The notes below the pieces were generated by a model. The model worked only from the letters and a program-made list of their open reading frames with translations, was not told the DNA's origin and searched no databases. From NCBI RefSeq assembly GCF_900129835.1, contig NZ_FQXA01000005.1, positions 186,001 through 250,000 on the forward strand: DNA of 64,000 nt, written 5' to 3'. This document shows positions 53,435 through 62,858 of this stretch, piece by piece. The stretch comes from Stutzerimonas xanthomarina DSM 18231. Its GTDB lineage: Bacteria > Pseudomonadota > Gammaproteobacteria > Pseudomonadales > Pseudomonadaceae. Position numbers and translations under genes: made by a program. The stretch's first letter is position 1; each line of letters opens with the position of its first letter.

Positions 53435-54419
53435 GCACGGCGGAAGGCTGCGTAGGGCGGCCGAGCATTTCGATATTCCGCTACAGGATTGGCTGGATCT
53501 CTCCACCGGTATTGCCCCCTACGGTCTCGATCTGCCAGCCATTCCCGCCGACGCCTGGCTGCGTTTACCGGAAACCGAAGACGGACTGGAGGCCGCCGCA
53601 AAGAGCTATTTCAGTGTCACATCGTTGCTGCCAGTGGCTGGCTCTCAGGCTGCGATCCAGATGTTGCCGCGCTTGCGCGGGCCTCAGCAGGTCGGGATCG
53701 TATCGCCCTGTTATGCGGAGCACGCAAAGGCGTGGCGTCGTGAAGGGCACCGCGTCAGCGAATTCAGTGAGGGCAGCGTACGACGCGCGCTCGATGGGCT
53801 CGACGTGCTGGTCGTGGTCAACCCGAACAACCCCACGGGTCGCCTGTTGCCACCGGAACCGCTGCTCGACTGGCATGGCCGTCTCGCCGAGCGTGGCGGC
53901 TGGCTGATCGTCGACGAAGCCTTCATGGACCCGACACCGTCACACAGCCTGGCTCCACATAGCCACTTGCCGGGGCTGATCGTTCTGCGCTCGTTCGGCA
54001 AGTTCTTCGGCATGGCTGGTGCGAGGCTGGGTTTCGTGCTGGCGGAACAGAGCTTGCTGACCATGCTCAGTAACGCCTTGGGTCCGTGGCCGATTGCTGG
54101 CCCGTCACGTTTGATCGGTACGGTATTGCTTGCCGATGGCGGGGGGCAGCGTCGTCAACGCGAGCGTTTGCTTGGCGATAGCGAACGCTTGGCGCAGTTG
54201 CTGGTGGGGCAGGGCTTGCCGCCCACTGGAGGCTGTGGGCTTTTTCATTGGGTTGTGACGGAGGAGGCGACGATGCTCCGCGAGTATCTGGCCTGCCATG
54301 GCATTCTGGTGCGACGCTTTCAATATCCGCCAAGCGTACGCTTCGGGCTGCCGGCGGACGAAGCAGGGTGGGCGCGACTGACGCGGGCGCTGACCAGCTA
54401 TCAAACGGTGCGCACATGA
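53427..54419 (+). CDS. cobC: L-threonine-O-3-phosphate decarboxylase-like (CobC)
   Basis: 330 residues, class I PLP aminotransferase fold: [22 protein letters not shown], and the Schiff-base lysine K192 in [18 protein letters not shown]. It is homologous to Salmonella CobD, which makes aminopropanol phosphate for the adjacent CobD/CbiB reaction. Naming differs by species: this is CobC in the Pseudomonas nomenclature. Overlaps cobD by 8 bp. Confidence 0.9.
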   Translation: MLEHGGRLRRAAEHFDIPLQDWLDLSTGIAPYGLDLPAIPADAWLRLPETEDGLEAAAKSYFSVTSLLPVAGSQAAIQMLPRLRGPQQVGIVSPCYAEHAKAWRREGHRVSEFSEGSVRRALDGLDVLVVVNPNNPTGRLLPPEPLLDWHGRLAERGGWLIVDEAFMDPTPSHSLAPHSHLPGLIVLRSFGKFFGMAGARLGFVLAEQSLLTMLSNALGPWPIAGPSRLIGTVLLADGGGQRRQRERLLGDSERLAQLLVGQGLPPTGGCGLFHWVVTEEATMLREYLACHGILVRRFQYPPSVRFGLPADEAGWARLTRALTSYQTVRT

Positions 54420-55885
54420 GCACCTTGATGGTCCAGGGCACAACCTCTGACGCTGGCAAGAGCACGCTGGTGACCGCGCTGTGTCGCTGGCTCAAGCGGC
54501 AGGGCGTCTCGGTCGTGCCGTTCAAGCCGCAGAACATGGCGCTGAACAGTGCGGTTACCACCGACGGCGGCGAGATCGGCCGCGCTCAAGCGGTGCAGGC
54601 CCAGGCCGCAGGATTGAAGCCGCACACCGATATGAATCCCATCCTGCTCAAGCCCAACAGCGATGTCGGTGCGCAGGTGATCATCCATGGTCGCGCCGTC
54701 AGCAACATGGATGCCGTGGCCTACCACGACTATAAGCGCGTGGCGATGGAGGCGGTGCTGGCGTCGCACCGGCGCCTGCGCGACGCCTATCAGGTGGTAA
54801 TGGTCGAAGGCGCGGGTTCGCCGGCCGAGATCAATCTGCGCGCCAACGATATCGCCAACATGGGCTTCGCCGAAGCGGTCGACTGCGCGGTGATCCTGAT
54901 CGCCGATATCGATAAGGGCGGCGTGTTCGCGCACTTGATCGGCACGCTGGCTTTGCTCAGCCCCAGCGAGCAGGCGCGGATCAAGGGCTTCGTGATCAAC
55001 CGTTTTCGCGGCGATATTGCGCTGCTGCAGCCGGGCCTGGACTGGCTCGAACAGCGCACGGGCAAGCCTGTTCTCGGGGTGCTGCCGTACCTTATAGATT
55101 TCCACCTCGAAGCAGAGGATGCCGTCGACGTGCGTCAGTCCGCGAAGAGCGAGCAAACCTTGAAGGTCGTGGTGCCGGTCTTGCCGCGAATCAGCAATCA
55201 CACCGACTTCGATCCGCTGCGTCTGCATCCTCAGGTTGATCTCTGCTTTGTTGGGCCCGGGCAGGCGATCCCGCCTGCGGACCTGATCATCCTGCCGGGA
55301 TCAAAAAGCGTGCGTGCGGATCTTGCCTGGCTGCGCGAGCAAGGTTGGGAGGCGGCTATCCAACGGCATCTGCGCTACGGCGGCAAGCTGCTCGGAATCT
55401 GTGGCGGGCTGCAGATGCTCGGCGAATGCATTGCTGATCCGCTCGGTCTGGAAGGGCCGGGTGGGCAGAACGAGGGGCTGGGACTGCTTCGGTTCTCTAC
55501 AACGCTGGCTGCCCACAAGCAGCTGCGGAACGTGCATGGACGACTGGGAATCGATGACGTCGAGATCAGCGGCTACGAGATTCACGCAGGAATCAGTGAC
55601 GGACCGGCACTGGAGCGTGCCGCCGTACGACTCGACGACGGCCGCCTGGATGGTGCGATCAGCGAGGACGGTCAGGTGCTCGGCACCTACCTCCACGGCC
55701 TGTTCGAGTCACCAGCTGCCTGCGAGGCGCTGTTGCGCTGGGCGGGGCTGGAGAGTCCGCAGCGGGTCGACTACCAGGCATTGCGAGAACGCGACATCGA
55801 ACGTCTGGCGGACCTGGTCGAGAAGCACTTGGATGTCGGGCGACTGCTGACGCTTTGCCGCCTACCAACGGAGACGGATGCATGA
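54416..55885 (+). CDS. cobQ: Cobyric acid synthase
   Basis: 489 residues from the ATG at 54416. N-domain P-loop [15 protein letters not shown]-domain glutamine amidotransferase with Cys329 in [10 protein letters not shown]. It amidates four side chains (b, d, e, g) of adenosylcobyrinic acid a,c-diamide. Overlaps both neighbours by 4 bp. Confidence 0.95.
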   Translation: MSTLMVQGTTSDAGKSTLVTALCRWLKRQGVSVVPFKPQNMALNSAVTTDGGEIGRAQAVQAQAAGLKPHTDMNPILLKPNSDVGAQVIIHGRAVSNMDAVAYHDYKRVAMEAVLASHRRLRDAYQVVMVEGAGSPAEINLRANDIANMGFAEAVDCAVILIADIDKGGVFAHLIGTLALLSPSEQARIKGFVINRFRGDIALLQPGLDWLEQRTGKPVLGVLPYLIDFHLEAEDAVDVRQSAKSEQTLKVVVPVLPRISNHTDFDPLRLHPQVDLCFVGPGQAIPPADLIILPGSKSVRADLAWLREQGWEAAIQRHLRYGGKLLGICGGLQMLGECIADPLGLEGPGGQNEGLGLLRFSTTLAAHKQLRNVHGRLGIDDVEISGYEIHAGISDGPALERAAVRLDDGRLDGAISEDGQVLGTYLHGLFESPAACEALLRWAGLESPQRVDYQALRERDIERLADLVEKHLDVGRLLTLCRLPTETDA

Positions 55886-56403
55886 TCGAACTTATCCTCG
55901 GCGGCGCGCGGTCCGGCAAGAGTCGTTTGGCCGAGCGGCTTGCGGTTGAAAGTGGCCTGGCGGTTACCTATATCGCCACGAGCCAGCCATTGGATGGCGA
56001 GATGAACGAACGCATCGCTCATCACCGAGCCCGGCGCCCCGCCAGCTGGGCCTTGATTGAAGAACCGCTGACGCTCGCTTCTGTCCTGCGTGAACACACC
56101 CGTGCGGACCGCTGCCTGCTGGTGGACTGCCTGACGCTTTGGCTGACCAATCTGCTGATGCTGGACGACCAGGTTCGCCTGACGGAAGAACGTGCGGCCT
56201 TGCTTGAGTGCCTCGCTGACCTACCGGGGCGGGTGCTATTGGTCAGTAACGAAACAGGGCTGGGCGTGGTGCCGCTGGGGGAGTTGACTCGCCGATATGT
56301 CGATGAGGCGGGCCTGTTGCACCAGGCCCTCGCCGAGCGTTGTCAGCGCGTGGTGTTCACCGTGGCGGGTTTGCCAATGACCCTGAAAGGAGCGGCGCTT
56401 TGA
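55882..56403 (+). CDS. cobP: Adenosylcobinamide kinase/GTP guanylyltransferase
   Basis: 173 residues from the ATG at 55882; Walker [13 protein letters not shown], conserved [10 protein letters not shown] (guanylylated His) and [12 protein letters not shown]. It activates adenosylcobinamide to the GDP form. The stop overlaps the cobT TTG by 4 bp. Confidence 0.95.
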   Translation: MIELILGGARSGKSRLAERLAVESGLAVTYIATSQPLDGEMNERIAHHRARRPASWALIEEPLTLASVLREHTRADRCLLVDCLTLWLTNLLMLDDQVRLTEERAALLECLADLPGRVLLVSNETGLGVVPLGELTRRYVDEAGLLHQALAERCQRVVFTVAGLPMTLKGAAL

Positions 56404-57449
56404 ACAAGCAATGGTGGCTGGAACCCTGTCGGCTGCCGGACGAAGCGGCCCGCCAGGCGGCACGCCAGCGCGATGCCCAGTTGACCAAGCCGGCGGGTTC
56501 GCTGGGACGTATCGAAGCGGTAGTGCCGCAGTTGGCGGCTTTGCAGGGTCGCGCTCGTCCGTCAGCGGAGCACGTTTTCATCGCCATTTTTGCGGGTGAT
56601 CATGGCGTTGCCGAAGAAGGCGTCTCGGCGTTCCCGCAATCGGTGACTGGGCAGATGCTTACCAACTTCGTCAACGGTGGAGCAGCGATCAGTGTGCTGG
56701 CGAAGCAGCTCGAGGCGACCCTGGAAGTGGTTGATTTGGGGACAGCGGCACCGTTGTCGTTGCCTCGGGTGCGCCATCTTTCGCTGGGGCCGGGCACCCG
56801 CAATTTCGCCAGGGAATCGGCGATGAGTGCCGAGACCTGCCAGCTCGCCATGCAGGCCGGGCGCGACAGCGTGCTGCGGGCGCAACAGCAGCGGAGCGAG
56901 CTGTTTATTGGTGGCGAGATGGGCATCGGCAATACCACTACTGCGGCCGCGCTGGCCTGCGCTTTGCTGGGTTGCTCGCCGCACGAATTGGCCGGGCCGG
57001 GCACCGGCTTGGACCTGGCTGGAGTGGCGAATAAGCGTGCAGTCATCGCGCGGGCACTGGCGCTGCACGCGGGATCGCACGACACCCTCGGCTGGATGCA
57101 GCGGCTCGGTGGTTTCGAACTGGCTGCGCTCACTGGCGCCTATTTAGCGTGCGCACAGCAAGGCATCGTTGTGCTGGTCGACGGCTTTATCTGCAGTGTG
57201 GCGGCGCTGTGTGCGGTGCGTCTGAACCCAGCCTGTCGTGACTGGCTGCTGTTCGCCCACCGCTCGGCTGAGCCGGGCCATGCCGCTGTGCTCGGCGCAT
57301 TGGATACTCAGCCGTTGCTCGACCTTGGCCTGCGTCTGGGCGAGGGCAGCGGCGCGGCGCTGGCGGTTCCGCTGCTCCGGATGGCCTGTGCGCTGCACGA
57401 CGGTATGGCCACATTCGAAGAAGCCGCCGTTGCGGTGAAACACTCATGA
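56400..57449 (+). CDS. cobT: Nicotinate-nucleotide:DMB phosphoribosyltransferase
   Basis: 349 residues from the TTG at 56400, supported by GGAG 5 nt upstream and the 4-bp TTGA overlap. Contains [44 protein letters not shown] and HRSAEPGH, all CobT blocks, with the catalytic Glu near the C-terminus. It makes alpha-ribazole phosphate from the DMB formed by BluB. Confidence 0.95.
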   Translation: MNKQWWLEPCRLPDEAARQAARQRDAQLTKPAGSLGRIEAVVPQLAALQGRARPSAEHVFIAIFAGDHGVAEEGVSAFPQSVTGQMLTNFVNGGAAISVLAKQLEATLEVVDLGTAAPLSLPRVRHLSLGPGTRNFARESAMSAETCQLAMQAGRDSVLRAQQQRSELFIGGEMGIGNTTTAAALACALLGCSPHELAGPGTGLDLAGVANKRAVIARALALHAGSHDTLGWMQRLGGFELAALTGAYLACAQQGIVVLVDGFICSVAALCAVRLNPACRDWLLFAHRSAEPGHAAVLGALDTQPLLDLGLRLGEGSGAALAVPLLRMACALHDGMATFEEAAVAVKHS

Positions 57450-58039
57450 GCGTGCAGCTGGAGTTGCTGCGTCACGGTGAAACTGAAGCCGGCGGCGGTT
57501 TTCGCGGGCGGCTGGATGATGCCCTTACCGCAACAGGCTGGCGGCAGTTGCGAGCAGCCGTTGTCGGCGCCGGACCCTGGGACCGCATCATCAGTTCACC
57601 CCTGCGCCGCTGCGCGGATTTCGCAGCTGAACTCGCCGAACAACGGTCACTTGAGCTCGAACTTGAACCCGACCTTCGCGAACTGGACTTCGGCGATTGG
57701 GAAGGGCGCACCGCGGCGGACCTGATGGTCGATCAGAGCGAAGCCCTGGGCCGCTTCTGGAGCGACCCGTACGGCTTCACTCCGCCCGGCGCGGAGCCCG
57801 TCGCCGACTTCGAGGCCCGCGTGCTGGCAGCAATCGAGCGGCTGACTGATCGATGCGCAGGCGAACGCGTACTGCTGATCACGCACGCGGGCGTGATGCG
57901 GCTGCTCCTGGCGCAGGCGCGTGGGTTGCCGCGCGAATGTCTGCTGCAGGTTGAGGTCAGTCATGGGGCATTGTTCGGGCTGAGAACCGGGTTCGCCGAC
58001 GCCACGCTCTGGCTGGAAGAACGATGCAGCCCTTTCTGA
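57446..58039 (+). CDS. cobC: Alpha-ribazole phosphatase, histidine phosphatase family
   Basis: 197 residues; [19 protein letters not shown] (catalytic His in RHGE) and [13 protein letters not shown] (second His). It dephosphorylates alpha-ribazole phosphate or cobalamin phosphate. It resembles Salmonella CobC, which bears the same symbol as the unrelated decarboxylase at 53427. Overlaps cobT by 4 bp and cobS by 16 bp. Confidence 0.88.
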   Translation: MSVQLELLRHGETEAGGGFRGRLDDALTATGWRQLRAAVVGAGPWDRIISSPLRRCADFAAELAEQRSLELELEPDLRELDFGDWEGRTAADLMVDQSEALGRFWSDPYGFTPPGAEPVADFEARVLAAIERLTDRCAGERVLLITHAGVMRLLLAQARGLPRECLLQVEVSHGALFGLRTGFADATLWLEERCSPF

Positions 58040-58755
58040 TCGCGCTGCAGTTTCTCACCTGCCTCCCGGTACGGCTGCGCGGCATGCCCGAGCCGCAGCA
58101 AATCGGCAGGTCGCTGCTGTATTACCCGCTGGTGGGGTTGCTGCTCGGCGGCATGCTCTGTTTGCTCGACATGGCGCTCGGCAACGCGGCGCCGCCTTTG
58201 AAGGCCGCTTTGCTGCTGGCCGTGTGGGTTTGGCTCACCGGTGCGCTGCACCTCGACGGCCTGGCCGACAGTGCGGATGCCTGGCTGGGCGGCTTCGGCG
58301 ACCGGGAGCGAACCCTGGCGATCATGAAAGACCCCTGCAGCGGCCCGGTTGCGGTCGCCGTGCTGGTCTTAGTGCTGCTGCTGAAGTTCGTCGCGTTATG
58401 GACGCTGCTCGAGCAAGGCAATCCATGGGTGCTTTTGGCGGTGCCGCTGTTAGGGCGAAGCGCAATGCTGGGGTTGTTTCTCACCACGCCCTATGTGCGC
58501 CCGGGCGGTTTGGGGCAAGCGTTGGCCGAGCACATGCCGCGATCAAAAGTTCGCTTGGTACTGGCGCTGATCGTGCTCGCCGGCATGCTGATGGGGACCA
58601 GTGGCTGGATTGCGCTGGCGATTGCCGCGGGCGTGGGGCTGCTGGTGCGCCGCAGCCTGATTCAGCGTTTGGGCGGGACCACGGGCGACACGGCCGGAGC
58701 ATTGTTGGAGCTGGTCGAGTGCGCGGTGCTGGTCGGCCTGGCGCTGCTGGGCTAG
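58024..58755 (+). CDS. cobS: Adenosylcobinamide-GDP ribazoletransferase
   Basis: 243 residues, about six membrane helices; [16 protein letters not shown] and GALHLDGLADSADAWLGG are the CobS/CobV signatures (Asp residues of the active site). It joins activated cobinamide to alpha-ribazole in the inner membrane, the final step. Last gene of the operon; the convergent modC stop lies 9 bp beyond. Confidence 0.93.
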   Translation: MQPFLIALQFLTCLPVRLRGMPEPQQIGRSLLYYPLVGLLLGGMLCLLDMALGNAAPPLKAALLLAVWVWLTGALHLDGLADSADAWLGGFGDRERTLAIMKDPCSGPVAVAVLVLVLLLKFVALWTLLEQGNPWVLLAVPLLGRSAMLGLFLTTPYVRPGGLGQALAEHMPRSKVRLVLALIVLAGMLMGTSGWIALAIAAGVGLLVRRSLIQRLGGTTGDTAGALLELVECAVLVGLALLG

Positions 58756-58764
58756 GACGACACC

Positions 58765-59856
58765 TCAGCCCAGCAGCGCGACTGTCTTGATCTGCGCCCA
58801 AAACGCCTTGCCTTCGGTCACGCCGAGCTGGTCGGCGGAGCGCCGCGTGATTCGAGCTAACAGCGGCGTACCTTGAGCGTTCAGACGAACAAGCACATGA
58901 GCGGGCGTATCGGCGCTGACCACTTCAGCAACCCGCACGGGTAGCAGGTTACTGATGCTGGTGCCTTCGGCACGTTCCAGCGTCAAACTGACATCCCGCG
59001 CATGCACACGAAAGCGCAGCCGATGACCGACCGATTCGCTCCGTTGCGCCACCAGAACGTCACCGCCCTGAAACGTCAGGCGCGTGAGGTGGTAATCGAT
59101 GTCGTGCCCGGCAATTTCCGATTCGATGACGACGCCTGCATCCTCACCGAACGCAGTCGGTAGATCGAGGCGTGCAAGGGTTTCGTGCAGCGGCCCCTGC
59201 GCAACGACCTGGCCCTCATCGAGCAGAACCAGGTGATCAGCCAGTCGCGCCACTTCGTCAGGTGCGTGGCTGACATAGAGGAGCGGTATATCCAGCTCGT
59301 CGTGCAAACGTTCGAGGTACGGCAGGATTTCCTGTTTGCGCTTCATGTCGAGGGCAGCCAGAGGCTCGTCCATCAGCAGCAGGCGGGGGCTGGTCAGCAG
59401 TGCGCGTGCGATCCCGACCCGTTGTCGCTCGCCACCGGAAAGTCGCTCTGGCATGCGATCCAGAAGATGCTCGATGCCAAGCAGTTCTACAGCCTGATTC
59501 CAGACGACACGCCGGTCCTGAGCTGGGACGCGCTTCATGCCGAATTCGAGATTGCCCTTGACGGACAGATGGGCAAACAGATTGGCATCCTGAAACACGT
59601 AACCAATCGGGCGCTGGTGCGGTGGCACGAACAACTGGCGGCTCGAGTCTTGCCAGCAGTCGCCATTGACCACCAGTGTTCCCGTGCTGCTGCGCTCGAG
59701 CCCGGCGATGCAGCGCAAGCAACTGGTCTTGCCCGAGCCCGAGGGGCCGAACAGGGCGCTGACACCACGGCCCGGTAGTTTGACGTCCACGTCGAGAGCG
59801 AAGCCTGGATGGGCCAGACGCAGCTGTGCATGTATCCCGCTCAGGTTGTTGTTCAT
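58765..59856 (-). CDS. modC: Molybdate ABC transporter ATP-binding protein ModC
   Basis: 363 residues: Walker [13 protein letters not shown], signature [16 protein letters not shown], Walker [13 protein letters not shown], and a C-terminal TOBE/Mop domain (about 290-355) that binds oxyanion. Start at 59856 because its ATGA overlaps the modB stop by 4 bp; an upstream GTG is possible. It energises molybdate import by ModAB. Confidence 0.95.
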   Translation of the reverse strand: MNNNLSGIHAQLRLAHPGFALDVDVKLPGRGVSALFGPSGSGKTSCLRCIAGLERSSTGTLVVNGDCWQDSSRQLFVPPHQRPIGYVFQDANLFAHLSVKGNLEFGMKRVPAQDRRVVWNQAVELLGIEHLLDRMPERLSGGERQRVGIARALLTSPRLLLMDEPLAALDMKRKQEILPYLERLHDELDIPLLYVSHAPDEVARLADHLVLLDEGQVVAQGPLHETLARLDLPTAFGEDAGVVIESEIAGHDIDYHLTRLTFQGGDVLVAQRSESVGHRLRFRVHARDVSLTLERAEGTSISNLLPVRVAEVVSADTPAHVLVRLNAQGTPLLARITRRSADQLGVTEGKAFWAQIKTVALLG

Positions 59857-60545
59857 CCGCGCCACCCCTGCCGCAGCGGGCTTGCATAGAGAACGAGCAG
59901 CACCAGAAAGGAAAACACCAGCATCCCGCCGGCAAGCCAGTGCGCCTGGGCGTATTCCAGGGCTTCAACGTGATCGTAAATCTGCACGGACAACACGCGG
60001 GTTTTCTCGGGGATGTTCCCGCCGATCATCAGCACGACACCAAACTCGCCCACCGTATGGGCGAAGCCGAGAATGCTGGCCGTCACGAAGCCTGGCCGCG
60101 CCAGCGGCAACACGACGCTGAAGAAGGTGTCCAGTGGTCCTGCACGCAAGGTCATCGCGGCTTCCAGGGGACGTTCGCCAATCGCTTCGAAGGCGTTCTG
60201 CAACGGTTGCACCACGAAGGGCATCGAGTAGAACACCGAGCCCACGACCAGACCGGCAAAGGTGAACGGCAGAACGCCCAGACCGAGCGTTTGGGTCAGT
60301 TGCCCAACGGGACCATTGGGGCCCATCGCCACCAGCAGGTAGAAGCCGAGCACACTGGGCGGGAGTACGAGAGGCAGCGCCACCACGGCGCCAATGGGGC
60401 CTTTCAGGCGTGAGCGGGTCCTCGCCAGCCACCATGCGATGGGGGTTCCGAGTAGTAACAGCAGAACGGTGGTGATGCTGGCGAGTTTGAGCGTCAGCCA
60501 GATCGCCGAAAGACTGGCCTCATCCAGGGCGGGCATTTCCATCAC
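59853..60545 (-). CDS. modB: Molybdate ABC transporter permease ModB
   Basis: 230 residues, five membrane helices; [14 protein letters not shown] and the EAA loop [21 protein letters not shown]. Start is GTG at 60545 or the adjacent ATG at 60542; the frame begins directly after the modA stop. Overlaps modC by 4 bp. Confidence 0.95.
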   Translation of the reverse strand: MMEMPALDEASLSAIWLTLKLASITTVLLLLLGTPIAWWLARTRSRLKGPIGAVVALPLVLPPSVLGFYLLVAMGPNGPVGQLTQTLGLGVLPFTFAGLVVGSVFYSMPFVVQPLQNAFEAIGERPLEAAMTLRAGPLDTFFSVVLPLARPGFVTASILGFAHTVGEFGVVLMIGGNIPEKTRVLSVQIYDHVEALEYAQAHWLAGGMLVFSFLVLLVLYASPLRQGWRG

Positions 60546-61301
60546 CTACCGACCATAACCGTAGGCGTTGATCACCTCGGTTGCCTTTGCGCTTCGCAGG
60601 TAATCGAGCAGTGCGTGCGCCGCTGGGTTGTCGAGACCTTTGGTCAGCAGCAGAGCGTCCTGGCGAATCGGTGGATGATAGGTGGCGGGTATTACCCAGC
60701 CGGACCCCTGCCGGATTTCACCGCTTTCGATTACCTGAGAAAGTGCGACGAAGCCGAGTTCGGCGTTGCCGCTGGCGACGAATTGATGGGTTTGTGCGAT
60801 GTTTTCGCCTTGCACCAGCTTGCCCCTGACCAAATCGGCAAGACCCAGCTTTGTCAGCGTCGCCATCGCTGCAGCGCCGTAGGGTGCGGTTTTCGGGTTG
60901 GCGATCGCGAGGTGACGATATGGCTGATGGGTAAGCACCTTGCCCTGATCGTCGACATAACCTTCATTGGCTGACCACAACACCAATGTACCGATGGCGT
61001 AGGTGAAGCGGCTTCCAGCAACGCCCAACCCTTCGTCTTCCAGCCTGGCTGGAATTTGTTCATCCGCTGCCAGCAGTATTGAGAAAGGCGCACCGTTGCG
61101 AATCTGCGCGTAGAGCTTTCCAGTCGAGCCGAAGGACAGCAGTACCTTATAGCCGGTGTCGCGTTCGAACTGTTCAGTGATGACGCGCATGGGCGCGGTG
61201 AAATTCGACGCCACCGCAACCTGGATTTCATCGGCATGGCCGGTCAAAGGCGTAAGTGCAGCCAGCGCCGCGACAAGGGCCATACGAATACGATTCATCA
61301 T
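60546..61301 (-). CDS. modA: Molybdate-binding periplasmic protein ModA
   Basis: About 251 residues with signal peptide MNRIRMALVAALAALTPLTGHA, then DEIQVAVASNFTAPMRVI, the ModA N-terminus; SFGSTGKLYAQIRNGAPF supplies oxyanion-contacting Ser. It captures molybdate or tungstate. The start is ambiguous: ATG at 61301 or 61298, or TTG at 61310 overlapping the modE stop. Confidence 0.95.
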   Translation of the reverse strand: MMNRIRMALVAALAALTPLTGHADEIQVAVASNFTAPMRVITEQFERDTGYKVLLSFGSTGKLYAQIRNGAPFSILLAADEQIPARLEDEGLGVAGSRFTYAIGTLVLWSANEGYVDDQGKVLTHQPYRHLAIANPKTAPYGAAAMATLTKLGLADLVRGKLVQGENIAQTHQFVASGNAELGFVALSQVIESGEIRQGSGWVIPATYHPPIRQDALLLTKGLDNPAAHALLDYLRSAKATEVINAYGYGR

Positions 61302-61306
61302 CTCGG

Positions 61307-62119
61307 TCAATCTACCGCGATTATCACGTGAGAGGCTTTGATCAGCGCCGTACAGGGCTGGCCGACGGCCAATCCGAGCGCTTCGGTGCTTTCATTGGTG
61401 ATGACTGCGCTCAGCGTGCGGTTGCCGGGCAGAAGCAGCTTGACCTCACAGCTGACCGCGCCAGGCGTAATCGAGCCGACTGTTCCGCTCAGGCGGTTGC
61501 GGGCGCTGATCTTGACGTCGGGATCAGGCGACAGCAGGACGAAGCTGGCTTTGACCAGCGCCATGGCGATCTTGCCCGGCGCGAGCTGAAGCTCGTCGAT
61601 GCTGTCGTTGGTCAGCGTGGCGGTCATGGTTTGTCCGTCGCCGATATCCAGGCTGACGCTGCCGTTCACCGCGCCTCTTTCAACCTGCGTGATGCGGCCC
61701 CGAAACTGGTTGCGTGCACTGGTTTTCATCGCGATCGCCCGGAGCAGTTTGTCGAAATCCTCGAACCCATCGATGCCCTGGGCGACCTGTGCCAGGAAGC
61801 GTTCGTACTCGTGCTGCATGCGCTGCCAGATGTGCAGCATCTCTCGACCGAACTCGGTCAGTTGTGTTCCGCCGCCCTTGGCACCGCCGGCGCTGCGCAT
61901 CACCAGTGGCCGTTCGGAGAGATTGTTCATCGCATCCACCGCATCCCAAGCCGCCTTATAGCTTAGCTTGATAGCTTTGGCGGCTCGGCTGATGGAACCG
62001 GTCGCCTCAATCTGTTCGAGCAGCTCGATGCGTTTGCCACCGAGATAGCCCTTCTCGCCACGGTTGAACCAGAGCTGCCCATCAATGCGCAATGGCTCGA
62101 ATTGTCTCGGATCGCTCAT
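61307..62119 (-). CDS. modE: Molybdate-responsive regulator ModE
   Basis: 270 residues: an N-terminal winged helix (GSISRAAKAIKLSYKAAWDAVDAMNNLS region, about 35-70) and two C-terminal Mop/TOBE domains (about 130-265: SARNQFRGRITQVERG; SARNRLSGTVGSITPG) that bind molybdate. It represses modABC when molybdate is present. First gene of the mod operon, so it is likely autoregulated through the box at 62155-62178. Confidence 0.95.
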   Translation of the reverse strand: MSDPRQFEPLRIDGQLWFNRGEKGYLGGKRIELLEQIEATGSISRAAKAIKLSYKAAWDAVDAMNNLSERPLVMRSAGGAKGGGTQLTEFGREMLHIWQRMQHEYERFLAQVAQGIDGFEDFDKLLRAIAMKTSARNQFRGRITQVERGAVNGSVSLDIGDGQTMTATLTNDSIDELQLAPGKIAMALVKASFVLLSPDPDVKISARNRLSGTVGSITPGAVSCEVKLLLPGNRTLSAVITNESTEALGLAVGQPCTALIKASHVIIAVD

Positions 62120-62154
62120 GTTTGGTTCCGGTCAGGGGAGGTCATTCTGACAAG

Positions 62155-62178
62155 CGCTATATAGGTTTGTATATAGCG
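62155..62178 (-). promoter_or_regulatory. ModE-binding box
   Basis: CGCTATATA (62155-62163) and TATATAGCG (62170-62178) form a perfect 9-bp dyad with a 6-nt spacer, matching the Escherichia coli ModE consensus (CGNTATATA, 6-8 nt, TATATANCG). It lies 36-59 bp before the modE ATG, fitting autorepression. Confidence 0.9.
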
Positions 62179-62270
62179 TTTTTGTTTTGGCTGATCGTGA
62201 AGCGATGGACGTCGTTGCTCCCGGCGTGACTCGGGAGTAGCGTGGCTTCGATCACGTCTGGAGCGTAGCC

Positions 62271-62819
62271 ATGAAAATCAAATGGATTGCCGCCTCACTT
62301 GCGTTACTTTTAGTGGCTGGGTCCGCAACGGCCGAACAGTGCCCCGCGTTGCTACAGCATGACCTTCCGAAGCTGCGATCAAAGGAAACCATCGATCTTT
62401 GCGAGCAGTTTCAGGGCAAGGCATTGGTGGTGGTCAACACCGCCAGCTTTTGCGGCTTCGCTCCGCAATTCAAGGGGCTGGAGGCGTTGTATCAGCGTTA
62501 CAAAGATGATGGGCTGATGGTTCTCGGCGTGCCGTCAGATGACTTTTTTCAGGAGTCGGACGATGCGGCCGAAACGGCCGAAGTCTGCTACGTCAACTAT
62601 GGCGTGACCTTCCCGATGGCGCAGACACAGCCCGTACGTGGCAGCGATGCGACACCACTTTTCCGTGAACTGGCCGAGCAGGCCGGAGGGGCGCCGCGCT
62701 GGAACTTCTACAAATACGTAATTGATCGCAACGGCAAGGTGGTCGACTACTTCTCGAGCAAAGTCGAACCGGATGATCCAGAGCTGATTGCTGCGGTGGA
62801 GAAAGCGTTAGGCAAGTAG
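62271..62819 (+). CDS. Secreted glutathione-peroxidase-like protein
   Basis: 182 residues with a signal peptide ([20 protein letters not shown], cleaved before E22) and a GPx fold: C61 in [12 protein letters not shown]94 in FFQES and W144-N145 in [10 protein letters not shown]. It retains the catalytic Cys-Gln-Trp-Asn, so it is probably an active periplasmic peroxidase. A paralogue of the cytoplasmic enzyme at 22666. Confidence 0.85.
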   Translation: MKIKWIAASLALLLVAGSATAEQCPALLQHDLPKLRSKETIDLCEQFQGKALVVVNTASFCGFAPQFKGLEALYQRYKDDGLMVLGVPSDDFFQESDDAAETAEVCYVNYGVTFPMAQTQPVRGSDATPLFRELAEQAGGAPRWNFYKYVIDRNGKVVDYFSSKVEPDDPELIAAVEKALGK

Positions 62820-62826
62820 CGGGAGG

Positions 62827-62852
62827 ATGCCCCGACCGAGTGGTCGGGGCGG
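62827..62852. terminator. Bidirectional terminator between the peroxidase and FadL genes
   Basis: GCCCCGACC and GGTCGGGGC with a GAGT loop, between two convergent stops only 39 bp apart. No long T-tract on either side, so efficiency is uncertain. Confidence 0.6.
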
Positions 62853-62858
62853 GGTGTA

